Positions 6,305 to 13,013 of a stretch of 16,318 nt of DNA are shown here, piece by piece (within the stretch, counting starts at the first letter, position 1; each line of letters opens with the position of its first letter). The stretch is taken from contig NZ_JAAXYO010000097.1 of assembly GCF_018854015.1 (NCBI RefSeq), positions 1 through 16,318 on the forward strand, written 5' to 3'. The position numbers and the translations under genes were made by a program. The notes under the pieces were generated by a model. It saw only the letters and a list, made by a program, of their open reading frames with translations, was not told the DNA's origin and did no database searches. Source of the stretch: Igneacidithiobacillus copahuensis. Its GTDB lineage: Bacteria; Pseudomonadota; Gammaproteobacteria; Acidithiobacillales; Acidithiobacillaceae.

Positions 6305-6982
6305 ATGGTACTGGCCCACGCGACAATCGCACGAGAACGGGAAGACTTGATGGCAAGCACTGTGGAGACGAAGACAGTGAACACACCAACAGCGGAATCG
6401 GCGGAGAGATCCTCCCCTGAGTCTTGGGTGGAACGATATGGAGACGCCCTGTTTCGTCACGCATTGTTTCGTTTGAATGGCAACAAAGCATTGGCCGAGG
6501 ATCTTGTCCAGGAAACCTTACTAGCGGCTTGGGTTGGTCGCAAGGAGTACGCAGGTGCTGCACGAGAGCAGACTTGGATGTTCGGAATTCTGGAACACAA
6601 GATCCTGGATCATTTCCGTCAGCAGAAACGGCATCCTCAAGTCTATCTGGAAGACCGGGATGGCGGAGAAGACGAAATGGAGCAGCTGCTGTTCCAGGCC
6701 GATGGGCGATGGGCCTTGCGACCTGGGAATTGGGGAAGGAATCCAGAAAACCTGGCAGAAGATCAAGATCTTTTGCAGGCAATACAACGATGCTTCGAGG
6801 GCTTGCCAAAAGCACAGCAAATGGCCTTTATGCATCGAGAGTGGTATGGGGAGGATACCGCCTGCTGTGCAAGGCTTCTCGAGGTGAGCATCGGTCATCT
6901 GGCCGTTCTTCTGCATCGAGCGCGGCTACGCATTGCCCGATGTCTGGAGGCATATTTTCCCCAAGGAGAGGTTCATTCGTGA
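6305..6982 (+). CDS. ECF-family RNA polymerase sigma factor of the bufferin operon
   Basis: 225 residues. Region 2 is about residues 42-110 (ALAEDLVQETLLAAWVGR, then QTWMFGILEHKILDHFRQ). A Trp-rich linker follows (DGRWALRPGNWGRNPENL), then region 4 at about 157-216 (QRCFEGLPKAQQMAFMHREW, LLEVSIGHLAVLLHRARLRI). Only regions 2 and 4 are present, as in ECF factors. ATG at 6350 (after CGGGAAG) is an alternative start giving 210 residues and trimming a non-conserved leader. The gene overlaps the anti-sigma gene by 4 bases. The layout recalls the Neisseria RpoE-MseR locus, where the pair sits beside DUF2282, DUF692 and DUF2063 genes, so it probably controls this operon. Cys187-Cys188 in region 4 are unusual. 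Confidence 0.93.
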   Translation: MVLAHATIAREREDLMASTVETKTVNTPTAESAERSSPESWVERYGDALFRHALFRLNGNKALAEDLVQETLLAAWVGRKEYAGAAREQTWMFGILEHKILDHFRQQKRHPQVYLEDRDGGEDEMEQLLFQADGRWALRPGNWGRNPENLAEDQDLLQAIQRCFEGLPKAQQMAFMHREWYGEDTACCARLLEVSIGHLAVLLHRARLRIARCLEAYFPQGEVHS

Positions 6983-7308
6983 AAAAAGAGCATTTCATGA
7001 TGACCTGCAAGGAGGCTGCTCAGAGCATATCGCGAAACCAGGACTTGCGATTGCCATTGGGTGAGCGCATTAAATTACGTATGCACTTATTGTTCTGTGC
7101 TTCCTGCCGCCAGTACGATCGACAGGTTCGCTGGCTGCATCAAACTTTTTCGACCGTGGCAGCACCCTGGCGCGAGGCACATCTGGGGGATGAGTTCAAA
7201 TCACGCCTTTGCCAACAGATGCGACGGTCTGAAGCAAAGGCAGGTCCCGGCGAAGGCAATCTGGAAGGAAAGCGCGATGCGACGGATTCAACGTCGATTG
7301 ATCAGTGA
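6979..7308 (+). CDS. Zinc-finger (ZAS-type) anti-sigma factor
   Basis: 109 residues, no membrane segment, so cytoplasmic. Cys10 plus His36-x3-Cys40-x2-Cys43 (MHLLFCASC) form the zinc-binding anti-sigma signature, in which the Cys pair can act as a redox or metal switch releasing the sigma factor. The C-terminal half is charged and probably disordered. The GTG start at 6979 overlaps the sigma-factor stop, with AAGGAG 10 bases upstream; ATG at 6997 is the alternative. It resembles Neisseria MseR in size and in having no membrane anchor. The open frame extends to 6424, but that part lies within the sigma-factor gene. Confidence 0.88.
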   Translation: MKKEHFMMTCKEAAQSISRNQDLRLPLGERIKLRMHLLFCASCRQYDRQVRWLHQTFSTVAAPWREAHLGDEFKSRLCQQMRRSEAKAGPGEGNLEGKRDATDSTSIDQ

Positions 7309-7326
7309 GCGAAAAAGGAGTGACTA

Positions 7327-7677
7327 ATGAGCAAATTGGCAGTAGTTCTGTTATCAGACATGAAGGAATCGGTAAAAGTAGAGATGGCTATGCGCTTTGC
7401 TTTGGTAGCCCAACAAGAAAAGCTACTCGATGATCTGCGTTTTTATTTTTTTGGACCAGGGGTTCGGGTCCCAGGGCAGATTTTGGAGAGTGGTAGTGAA
7501 CTCGAAAAGGTATTGCAACAGCTTTTGAATAGCGGCATGACGACCGTAGCCTGCGTCTACAATGCACGACAAATGGGGGAGGCGGAACACCTGCAGAAGG
7601 CGGAAATCGAGGCACGGGCTATCGGACCGGAACTGACGCGGCTGGTCGCGGATGGCTATCAAGTAATGACGTTTTAG
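7327..7677 (+). CDS. DsrE-family protein, cytoplasmic
   Basis: 116 residues with the DsrE/YchN-like fold pattern: an SKLAVVLLSD opening strand, DDLRFYFFGPGV, and VACVYNARQMG with the single Cys76, ending DGYQVMTF. Relatives bind or pass sulfur or persulfide. There is no signal peptide. AAGGAG sits 9 bases before the ATG. It is 18 bases after the anti-sigma gene and 10 before the Dsb-like gene, so it is part of the same operon. It may handle sulfur or reactive thiols linked to the bufferin chemistry, but this is inference. Confidence 0.82.
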   Translation: MSKLAVVLLSDMKESVKVEMAMRFALVAQQEKLLDDLRFYFFGPGVRVPGQILESGSELEKVLQQLLNSGMTTVACVYNARQMGEAEHLQKAEIEARAIGPELTRLVADGYQVMTF

Positions 7678-7687
7678 AGGAACAAAA

Positions 7688-8293
7688 ATGGCAAAAACAT
7701 CCACTCGAGGCGTGTTGACAGTTCTGTTTATCACATCTGCTTTCTTTTTTTCTGCCATTCACGACCTGGCCAACGCAGCAGATCGCTCCCTGACGGCAGC
7801 ACAGGCTGAGCAAACTCTGTGGGATCAAGTACTGCCTGAGCGCCTGACCTACATTCAAGATGGCCATGGCGGCCCAATCATCTATGACTTTCAGGACCCT
7901 AATTGCCCCTATTGTCACCTGTTATACGAAAACGAGGTGCCACTGATTCGGGCAGGGAAACTCACGGTTCGATATGTTCCAGTAGCTATCCTGACCCCGC
8001 AAAGTCCTGGAGAAGCCGCTGCATGGTTGTTGTCTTCTCATCCTCTGGCGACACTGCAGCATTTCGAGACCATGGTCGGTCCCGTCTTGCGTACGGGCGA
8101 CTATGATCAGCTCCCGCATCGAGCGTTAACCCCCAAAATAAGTAAAGAATTGCAGGTCAATAAAGCGATGTTCTTGCGCTTGGGCTTTGATGGCACTCCG
8201 GCCCTTTTGTTCCGGGACAAAGATGGTGAGCTCGGTCGTGTTCCTGGCCTCATCTCCACCAAACAGTTACGCAGGTTGCTCCCGGAACTTTGA
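7688..8293 (+). CDS. Periplasmic DsbC/DsbG-like thioredoxin-fold protein with CPYC active site
   Basis: 201 residues. A signal peptide covers residues 1-30 (FLITSA-like core, cut after ANA). The thioredoxin fold follows with active site Cys73-Pro-Tyr-Cys76 in FQDPNCPYCHLL and the cis-proline pair Thr170-Pro171 in GTPALLF. It resembles the catalytic domain of DsbG/DsbC but, at this length, has little room for the usual N-terminal dimerisation domain. It probably forms or rearranges disulfides in the periplasm. As last gene of the bufferin operon, a natural client is the pair of outer cysteines of the exported precursors (inference). AGAGGA precedes the ATG. Confidence 0.87.
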   Translation: MAKTSTRGVLTVLFITSAFFFSAIHDLANAADRSLTAAQAEQTLWDQVLPERLTYIQDGHGGPIIYDFQDPNCPYCHLLYENEVPLIRAGKLTVRYVPVAILTPQSPGEAAAWLLSSHPLATLQHFETMVGPVLRTGDYDQLPHRALTPKISKELQVNKAMFLRLGFDGTPALLFRDKDGELGRVPGLISTKQLRRLLPEL

Positions 8294-8331
8294 TAAGATA
8301 CAAGCTCCGGCTACGGAGAAGGCTGACTGCG

Positions 8332-9102
8332 ATGTATCCTGCGTTTCGACAATACATTGGCATCGATTATTCTGGTGCAGGAGATCCGCAGCGCAGCCAG
8401 AGCGGAATTCGGGTTTTTCTTGCTGAGCGCGATACCGCGCCAGTAGCGGTGTCTTCACCAAAAGTACACGGAAAACATTGGTCCCGACAGGCCTTGGCCG
8501 AATGGCTACGCGAGGAATTGCGCATGGGCGTACCCAAGTTGGTGGGCATTGATCACGCATTTTCCTTCCCAATGCAGTATTTTGACCAGTATCACCTGAA
8601 AGCCGACTGGAATGAATTTCTGGTCGATTTTCGCCAGCACTGGCCTACGGATATTCAGGCGGTGGAAGCTCTACGCCGTCAGGCCGAACAAATGCGAACC
8701 GGCAAAGCCACCTGGCGCCGACTGACGGAGATACGGGCAGGCGGTGCAAAGTCGGTATTTCATTTCGACGTTCCCGGGCAAGTAGCCAAATCCACTCACG
8801 CGGGACTGCCCTGGCTTCTCTTTCTACGCAATGCGCTCGGTGACCGCATTCACTTCTGGCCGTTTGATGGCTGGGAAATTCCCGCAGGAAAGTCCGCGCT
8901 CGCTGAGATTTACCCATCCCTTTGGAATCATACTTTTCCGATAGAAAACCGCACACCCGATGAGCATGATGCCTACGTTTCTGCGGCATGGCTCTGTACG
9001 TCTGACCAGGACGGTAGTTTAGCGAATTATCTACGACCCGATCTCACGCCAGAGGAATATCGCTATGCTCAGATTGAGGGCTGGATACTCGGCGTACGAT
9101 GA
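8332..9102 (+). CDS. DUF429 family predicted RNase H-fold nuclease
   Basis: 256 residues. Acidic residues of an RNase H-like site are in the expected places: Asp12 in IGIDYSG, Asp74 in VGIDHAFSFP, Glu192 in AEIYPSLW, and Asp213 in DEHDAYVSAAW. Nuclease activity is predicted for the family, and the biological role is not known. I chose ATG at 8332, preceded by GAGAAGG; a TTG at 8290 in the same frame would overlap the Dsb-like gene. A small hairpin (CTCCG 8305-8309, CGGAG 8314-8318) overlaps the ribosome site and could restrain translation. The photolyase-family gene follows after 125 bases. Confidence 0.82.
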   Translation: MYPAFRQYIGIDYSGAGDPQRSQSGIRVFLAERDTAPVAVSSPKVHGKHWSRQALAEWLREELRMGVPKLVGIDHAFSFPMQYFDQYHLKADWNEFLVDFRQHWPTDIQAVEALRRQAEQMRTGKATWRRLTEIRAGGAKSVFHFDVPGQVAKSTHAGLPWLLFLRNALGDRIHFWPFDGWEIPAGKSALAEIYPSLWNHTFPIENRTPDEHDAYVSAAWLCTSDQDGSLANYLRPDLTPEEYRYAQIEGWILGVR

Positions 9103-9227
9103 GATCAGTGCCCCGCGACGCACAGAGAGATTGCGGAGTCTGGCTATCGCTGCAATTCCTCTGCATACTGAGGCTGATGGATTTATCAGTCGTTGGATGA
9201 GACACAGACCTGATCCCGGAGTTGCCC

Positions 9228-10745
9228 ATGTCTGCCCCGAATATCGTCTGGTTCAAGCGCGATTTGCGTGTGCGGGATCACGAACCGCTGCAACGCGCTG
9301 CAGCCATGGGCTCGGTGCTGCCTTTGTACGTGATCGAAGTAGAGTTGTGGCGGCAAAAGGACATGTCTGCACGACACTGGCAATGGCTGCGAGCGCGACT
9401 GCAGACACTGGATCAGGAGCTACGCGAACGCGGAGCAGCACTCACCATACTGCGTGGCGATATAATCGAAATATTCCACAAACTCCACGCAGAGTTGGGC
9501 ATCAAGGCTGTCTATGGTCACGAGGAGATCGGGAACAGCTGGACCTATGCCCGTGATCGACGCGTTGCTGCCTGGTTGCGTCAGCGGGGAATTCCATGGG
9601 AACAGTCTAGCCAGGATGGCGTGCAGCGCGGTCTGAAAGATCGAGATCGATGGCAGGCCCAGCGCGATCGCTTTATGCGTTTGCAGATAGCAGAAGCCCC
9701 CGCCACCCTGTGCGGTATCCAGCCTCCCCTGGGCAGTATCCCCACTACGCAGCTCCCAAGCGCAGAAGATCTCGACCTGGACGAGCCACTTCTCGAGCAG
9801 CATATCCCCGTCGCGACACCTGCCGCCGCGCACGCACAATTGCAGCAATTCATTCGGGAAAAACAGCAGCACTATCTGGCCGGTATGTCGAGCCCACGCA
9901 CGGCTTTCAGAACCTGTTCGCGCCTCTCCCCCTACCTCGCTCTTGGAATTTACAGCACGCGTCAGTCCGTTCAAGAGCTTGCCGCCGCGCAACGTTTGAG
10001 GTCCAGTCGCGGTCTGAGTGCTTTGCAGGCGCGCCTGGCGTGGCGGGGACACTTCATGCAAAAGTTCGAAGACGAGCCGCGTATCGAACACGAGAACCTG
10101 CAGCGTGCGCTCGACGGACTACGAGAGTCAGAGTTTGACCGGACGCGCTTTGACGCCTGGTCTTGCGGGGAAACCGGCTTTCCCTTGGTCGATGCCTGCA
10201 TGCGGTCTTTGCAAGCGACTGGCTGGCTAAACTTTCGCATGCGCGCCATGCTCGTTTCCTTCAGCAGCTACGCACTGTGGTTGCATTGGCGGGAGCCGGC
10301 CTTGCATCTTGCTCGCCTTTTTCTGGACTATGAGCCCGGGATTCATTACCCACAGGTGCAGATGCAAGCCGGAACCACGGGGATCAATGCCTTACGGATC
10401 TACAATGTTACCAAGCAAGCGCAAGAGTTGGACCCCGAGGGTACCTTTTTGCGGCAGTGGCTTCCCGAACTCGCCGCCTTGCCAGCCCCATGGATTCAGC
10501 AACCGTGGCTTTTGCCCAGAGAAACTGCAAGAAGATACAACGTCGAGCTGGATCGGGATTATCCCTCGCCAATCGTGTCTCTTGCGGTCGCCACGCGCCA
10601 GGCTCGCACCCGAATCTACGCTGCGCGCCGGGCCTCGGCAGCTCGAGAGGAAGCAGAACAAATTCTGCAACGTCACGGTAGCCGTAAACGTAATCGACTT
10701 CCACGATCCAAGCCGGAAGAAACAAAACAGCTTTCGTTATTCTGA
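9228..10745 (+). CDS. Photolyase/cryptochrome-family flavoprotein
   Basis: Probably a light-driven DNA repair enzyme (cyclobutane dimers) or a related blue-light receptor. 505 residues. The antenna domain is about 5-165 (NIVWFKRDLRVRDHEPL, YGHEEIGNSWTYARDRRV). The FAD domain is about 215-430 (SSPRTAFRTCSRLSPYLALG, CGETGFPLVDACMRSL, TGWLNFRMRAMLVSF, RIYNVTKQAQELDPEGTF, LRQWLPEL). Trp333 and Trp354 match two members of the usual electron-transfer chain. The WQW motif of E. coli photolyase, which holds the FAD-proximal Trp, is replaced by GIHYPQVQM (371-379). This marks a clade distinct from the E. coli enzyme. The basic C-terminus ends KQLSLF. ATG at 9228 has GGAG 8 bases upstream. Confidence 0.92.
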   Translation: MSAPNIVWFKRDLRVRDHEPLQRAAAMGSVLPLYVIEVELWRQKDMSARHWQWLRARLQTLDQELRERGAALTILRGDIIEIFHKLHAELGIKAVYGHEEIGNSWTYARDRRVAAWLRQRGIPWEQSSQDGVQRGLKDRDRWQAQRDRFMRLQIAEAPATLCGIQPPLGSIPTTQLPSAEDLDLDEPLLEQHIPVATPAAAHAQLQQFIREKQQHYLAGMSSPRTAFRTCSRLSPYLALGIYSTRQSVQELAAAQRLRSSRGLSALQARLAWRGHFMQKFEDEPRIEHENLQRALDGLRESEFDRTRFDAWSCGETGFPLVDACMRSLQATGWLNFRMRAMLVSFSSYALWLHWREPALHLARLFLDYEPGIHYPQVQMQAGTTGINALRIYNVTKQAQELDPEGTFLRQWLPELAALPAPWIQQPWLLPRETARRYNVELDRDYPSPIVSLAVATRQARTRIYAARRASAAREEAEQILQRHGSRKRNRLPRSKPEETKQLSLF

Positions 10746-10785
10746 ATCCGTGATATCAAGCAATCCGGATTCTCTCTCCTCTCTA
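10744..10785 (+). terminator. Possible weak terminator after the photolyase-family gene
   Basis: GAATCCG (10744-10750) and CGGATTC (10766-10772) form a perfect 7-bp inverted repeat with a 15-base loop, followed by a pyrimidine run (TCTCTCCTCTCT) rather than a clean T tract. It overlaps the stop codon. Termination here would be weak. Confidence 0.3.
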
Positions 10786-10801
10786 ATCATCGAGGTGCTT
10801 A

Positions 10802-11011
10802 ATGAGAAAGATACTGCGTATACTGCTATTGGTGGCAGGAATATTTTTCATACTTTTTGGTTTGCTATTTTTCCTGCAAGGAACAGGGATTTTTCCGTAT
10901 CCGAGAACTAGCTTCATGATCAATGAAAGGATATGGGTATTACGAGGCGCGATACTTTTTATTCTTGGATTAATTCTCCTGATCATTCGTTGGGTATTAA
11001 AAAGAAAATAA
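10802..11011 (+). CDS. Small two-helix inner-membrane protein, function unknown
   Basis: 69 residues. Two hydrophobic helices (about 5-26 and 46-64) flank a short conserved-looking loop, FLQGTGIFPYPRTSFMINE; the tail is basic (KRK), suggesting both ends face the cytoplasm. I recall similar small proteins in many Pseudomonadota but no function. GAGG lies about 8 bases before the ATG. It is 56 bases after the photolyase gene, with a weak inverted repeat between, so it may or may not be cotranscribed. It converges on the minus-strand operon to its right. Confidence 0.75.
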   Translation: MRKILRILLLVAGIFFILFGLLFFLQGTGIFPYPRTSFMINERIWVLRGAILFILGLILLIIRWVLKRK

Positions 11012-11029
11012 TATCAGATACCCCTCCTG

Positions 11030-11368
11030 CTAGTTCTGGTAATTTTTTAAATGTAGACCTGGGCGCGCATTGCTCTCGGAACACTTGGCGATCTCCTGAT
11101 GCATCTGCGCAATGCTTGGCAGATATTTATTGTCAGCCAGATCGCCCTGGATCAGAGAAAACTCCTGCAGTGATGATGAAGAATGCAACCAGTGGGATGC
11201 TTGGCACTCGGAAGCGAGGACCGCTTTTTTGGACACACCTTTACCCATTCCTATCCAGCCAGCCACATGGCGCAGAAACGGATGTTCTGCCGCCATAACC
11301 GCTTCGTGGTATGCCTTCTTTTCGCGAGTCCCTGCGATCGCCACCAACCAAAGCCAAGTTCTTCCCAA
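11030..11368 (-). pseudogene. Downstream 112 codons in frame with the preceding small exported-protein gene, separated by one stop
   Basis: This stretch is an open frame that begins with TTG immediately after the TAA (11371-11369) of the preceding gene, in the same frame. Codon choice looks like real coding sequence throughout. The product contains EHPFLRHVAGWIGMGKGVSKK and two cysteines, and ends in NYQN; I do not recognise a family. No ribosome site precedes the TTG (the bases there are pyrimidine-rich). Either it was once the C-terminal part of a longer protein cut by a stop mutation, or it starts at an internal codon as a separate small gene. A sequencing error at the stop is also possible. 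Confidence 0.45.
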
Positions 11369-11677
11369 TTAGGAGACACTGGTATTCAAGATGGTGGGCG
11401 AAAGGGCAACGCAGTGTCCTGGTTCAGGAATGCTGGAGAAATATGGGACATAGGGAATATGCCCCACCTTGGCAATGATCTTGGAAGAATCGACGTACAA
11501 TGGGATATGCAAACCCGAGAGTTTCTCCGCAGCGGCCTTGCTAGCGTCGTAACCAGTCAGCGCATGCGCCGACAGATATTCGCAGGCTTTGCTGGAATCA
11601 CCAATGATCTTCGCAGAGGCCGTGACTGCCGTTTCTAGTAGCGCAACTGCAACTACAAATAAGATGAAGGTTTTCAT
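11369..11677 (-). CDS. Small exported protein of unknown function in the cytochrome P460 operon
   Basis: 102 residues. The signal peptide is about residues 1-22 (FILFVVAVALLETAVTASA). The mature part has two cysteines, Cys32 in SKACEYLS and Cys89 in EPGHCVALS, which could form a disulfide. I recognise no family. The start is ATG at 11677, 22 bases after the stop of the DsrE-like gene; the upstream extension of the frame to 11722 would overlap that gene. The ribosome site is weak (GGAAAA). It is the third gene of the minus-strand operon. Its frame continues after the TAA for 112 codons, see the adjoining entry. Confidence 0.65.
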   Translation of the reverse strand: MKTFILFVVAVALLETAVTASAKIIGDSSKACEYLSAHALTGYDASKAAAEKLSGLHIPLYVDSSKIIAKVGHIPYVPYFSSIPEPGHCVALSPTILNTSVS

Positions 11678-11699
11678 TTTTTTCCATTGCGAATGGTTG

Positions 11700-12194
11700 T
11701 CAATACACCGGAACGAGTGCATAGCCCTTTTCTTGGTAAGCGATCACCGAGATGAATCCACTTTCGACGGGCTGCACGTCTGGAATGAGGCTTTTGGGAT
11801 GGACATCCATCCCATGCATGGCGACGCCACAAGCTTGAAATGACACGCCGAGTTTGCTGAGTTTGGCGATTTCCTGTTGCAGTTCAGCCACGCTCCGCTC
11901 GTCCATGTAGGAAATTCCACGACGATCCTTGGTCAAAAAGGCAACATCTGGACCTATAAAAACCACAATAAACTGAGGCTTGACGTGCTGCTGAAGCAAC
12001 TGTTTCCTGGTAAGAGCAATGACCTGGATCAGATGATCTACGGCCTCTGGCTTTTTAATGTTGACCAAAAATATTGCCTTGGCCGAGTGCAGCCCGGAAA
12101 GTGCCGCAGAGTCATTGAGGCTATCACCAAAAGCAGAGGATGCCACGGCGAATAACGGTAATAAAAGAACCAACAATATTCTTAGCGTCTTCAT
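11700..12194 (-). CDS. Periplasmic DsrE-family protein
   Basis: 164 residues with a signal peptide (about 1-23, LRILLVLLLPLFAVASSAFG). A DsrE/DsrF-like fold follows: SAKAIFLVNIKKPEAVDHLI, PQFIVVFIGPDV, and the conserved cysteine Cys122 in FQACGVAMHGMDV, then a C-terminal strand EKGYALVPVY. Exported members of this family are poorly characterised; sulfur or persulfide binding is the usual guess. It starts 37 bases after the P460-like gene, with only AGG as ribosome site. It is distinct from the cytoplasmic DsrE-like protein of the bufferin operon. Confidence 0.83.
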   Translation of the reverse strand: MKTLRILLVLLLPLFAVASSAFGDSLNDSAALSGLHSAKAIFLVNIKKPEAVDHLIQVIALTRKQLLQQHVKPQFIVVFIGPDVAFLTKDRRGISYMDERSVAELQQEIAKLSKLGVSFQACGVAMHGMDVHPKSLIPDVQPVESGFISVIAYQEKGYALVPVY

Positions 12195-12231
12195 GAGCTT
12201 GACCTATGGTCTATCGCTCGCGCGCACTACT

Positions 12232-12828
12232 TCATTTAACAACCGCCTCAGGGTGCTCTTTGAGGAGAGATACGTAAGCTGGATTCATCTCCTGCTTCGG
12301 GAAAAAGGCTTTCCAGGTACGAATGGATAGCAATTGCTGCGGCGGCGGGGCAAATACGAAATCCTGCTTCTGTACCATCGTGTGGCATGCAATACAGGAA
12401 CCTATCTTCCCGAAGGAAACCATGGTCCCATCAGGCTTGTAGGCTGCCATGACCCAATTTCGATCCGCTGCATCATACCCGGCAAGCTTGAGCATAGCTG
12501 TCACACCCGTTGGTTTTCTATTTTTGTTGAAGTTTTCCTTTACGAGCAGACTGTCATTTTTATATCGGGAAACATGGATGATGCCCCCTGCCTGAGAAAT
12601 GGACTGAACGGCAGCCGCATTGGCGAGATCGATCGTAAAGGCATCCACTGTGCGGGAGCCAGCCTGAAATGGAGAACTTTCAGGCATGATGGCCTGATTC
12701 TTCTGCAGAACCTGGATTTCCTGCCAGAGCGCCTGCGGCGTAGGCACACTCTCCACCCCAGCCATCGCAATTCCGATTCCCGCTCCAAACATTCCAAGCG
12801 CTGAAACCGAATATAAGAGATTTCTCAA
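12232..12828 (-). CDS. Cytochrome P460-family c-type haem protein
   Basis: 198 residues, exported (signal peptide about 1-23, cut after AMA). A single c-type haem site is at CIACH (145-149), within the family block NWVMAAYKPDGTMVSFGKIG and followed by HTMVQKQDFVF. Lys97 (LLVKEN) is in a region where P460 proteins have the haem-crosslinking lysine; I cannot align it with certainty. P460 and its cytochrome c'-beta relatives oxidise hydroxylamine or bind and detoxify NO. The start codon is TTG at 12828, with a full AGGAGG 8 bases upstream; no nearby ATG fits. It is the first gene of the operon that continues with the periplasmic DsrE-like protein. Confidence 0.88.
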   Translation of the reverse strand: MRNLLYSVSALGMFGAGIGIAMAGVESVPTPQALWQEIQVLQKNQAIMPESSPFQAGSRTVDAFTIDLANAAAVQSISQAGGIIHVSRYKNDSLLVKENFNKNRKPTGVTAMLKLAGYDAADRNWVMAAYKPDGTMVSFGKIGSCIACHTMVQKQDFVFAPPPQQLLSIRTWKAFFPKQEMNPAYVSLLKEHPEAVVK

Positions 12829-12928
12829 TGGATTCGCCTCCTATGCGGGTGCCTCTGCAAATAAACTACGCCCAACCCAAACAAAACACCAGTTTCGCTT
12901 CTTTCCGTACCGATCGTTTGCTGATGCA

Positions 12929-12958
12929 ATGACAAAAGAGAAGAAAATCCGTTACAAT
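12929..12958 (+). promoter_or_regulatory. Sigma70-type promoter for hsdR
   Basis: ATGACA (12929-12934, 5 of 6 consensus bases), an 18-base spacer, then TACAAT (12953-12958, 5 of 6). It lies about 55 bases before the hsdR ATG in the divergent gap with the P460-like operon. Confidence 0.6.
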
Positions 12959-13013
12959 AACGCAAAGGATCCGTCCGCTATGCGATATCGGCCCCAAGGT
13001 TGAAGGACCGCTC

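Noticed and set aside
6424..6978. Upstream extension of the anti-sigma frame as one 294-residue protein
   Set aside because: This part overlaps the sigma-factor gene in another frame. The GTG at 6979 with AAGGAG is a proper start and matches the short size of this anti-sigma type.
9420..10091. A 223-codon minus-strand frame
   Set aside because: Antisense to the photolyase-family gene, which has continuous family motifs; no start signal.
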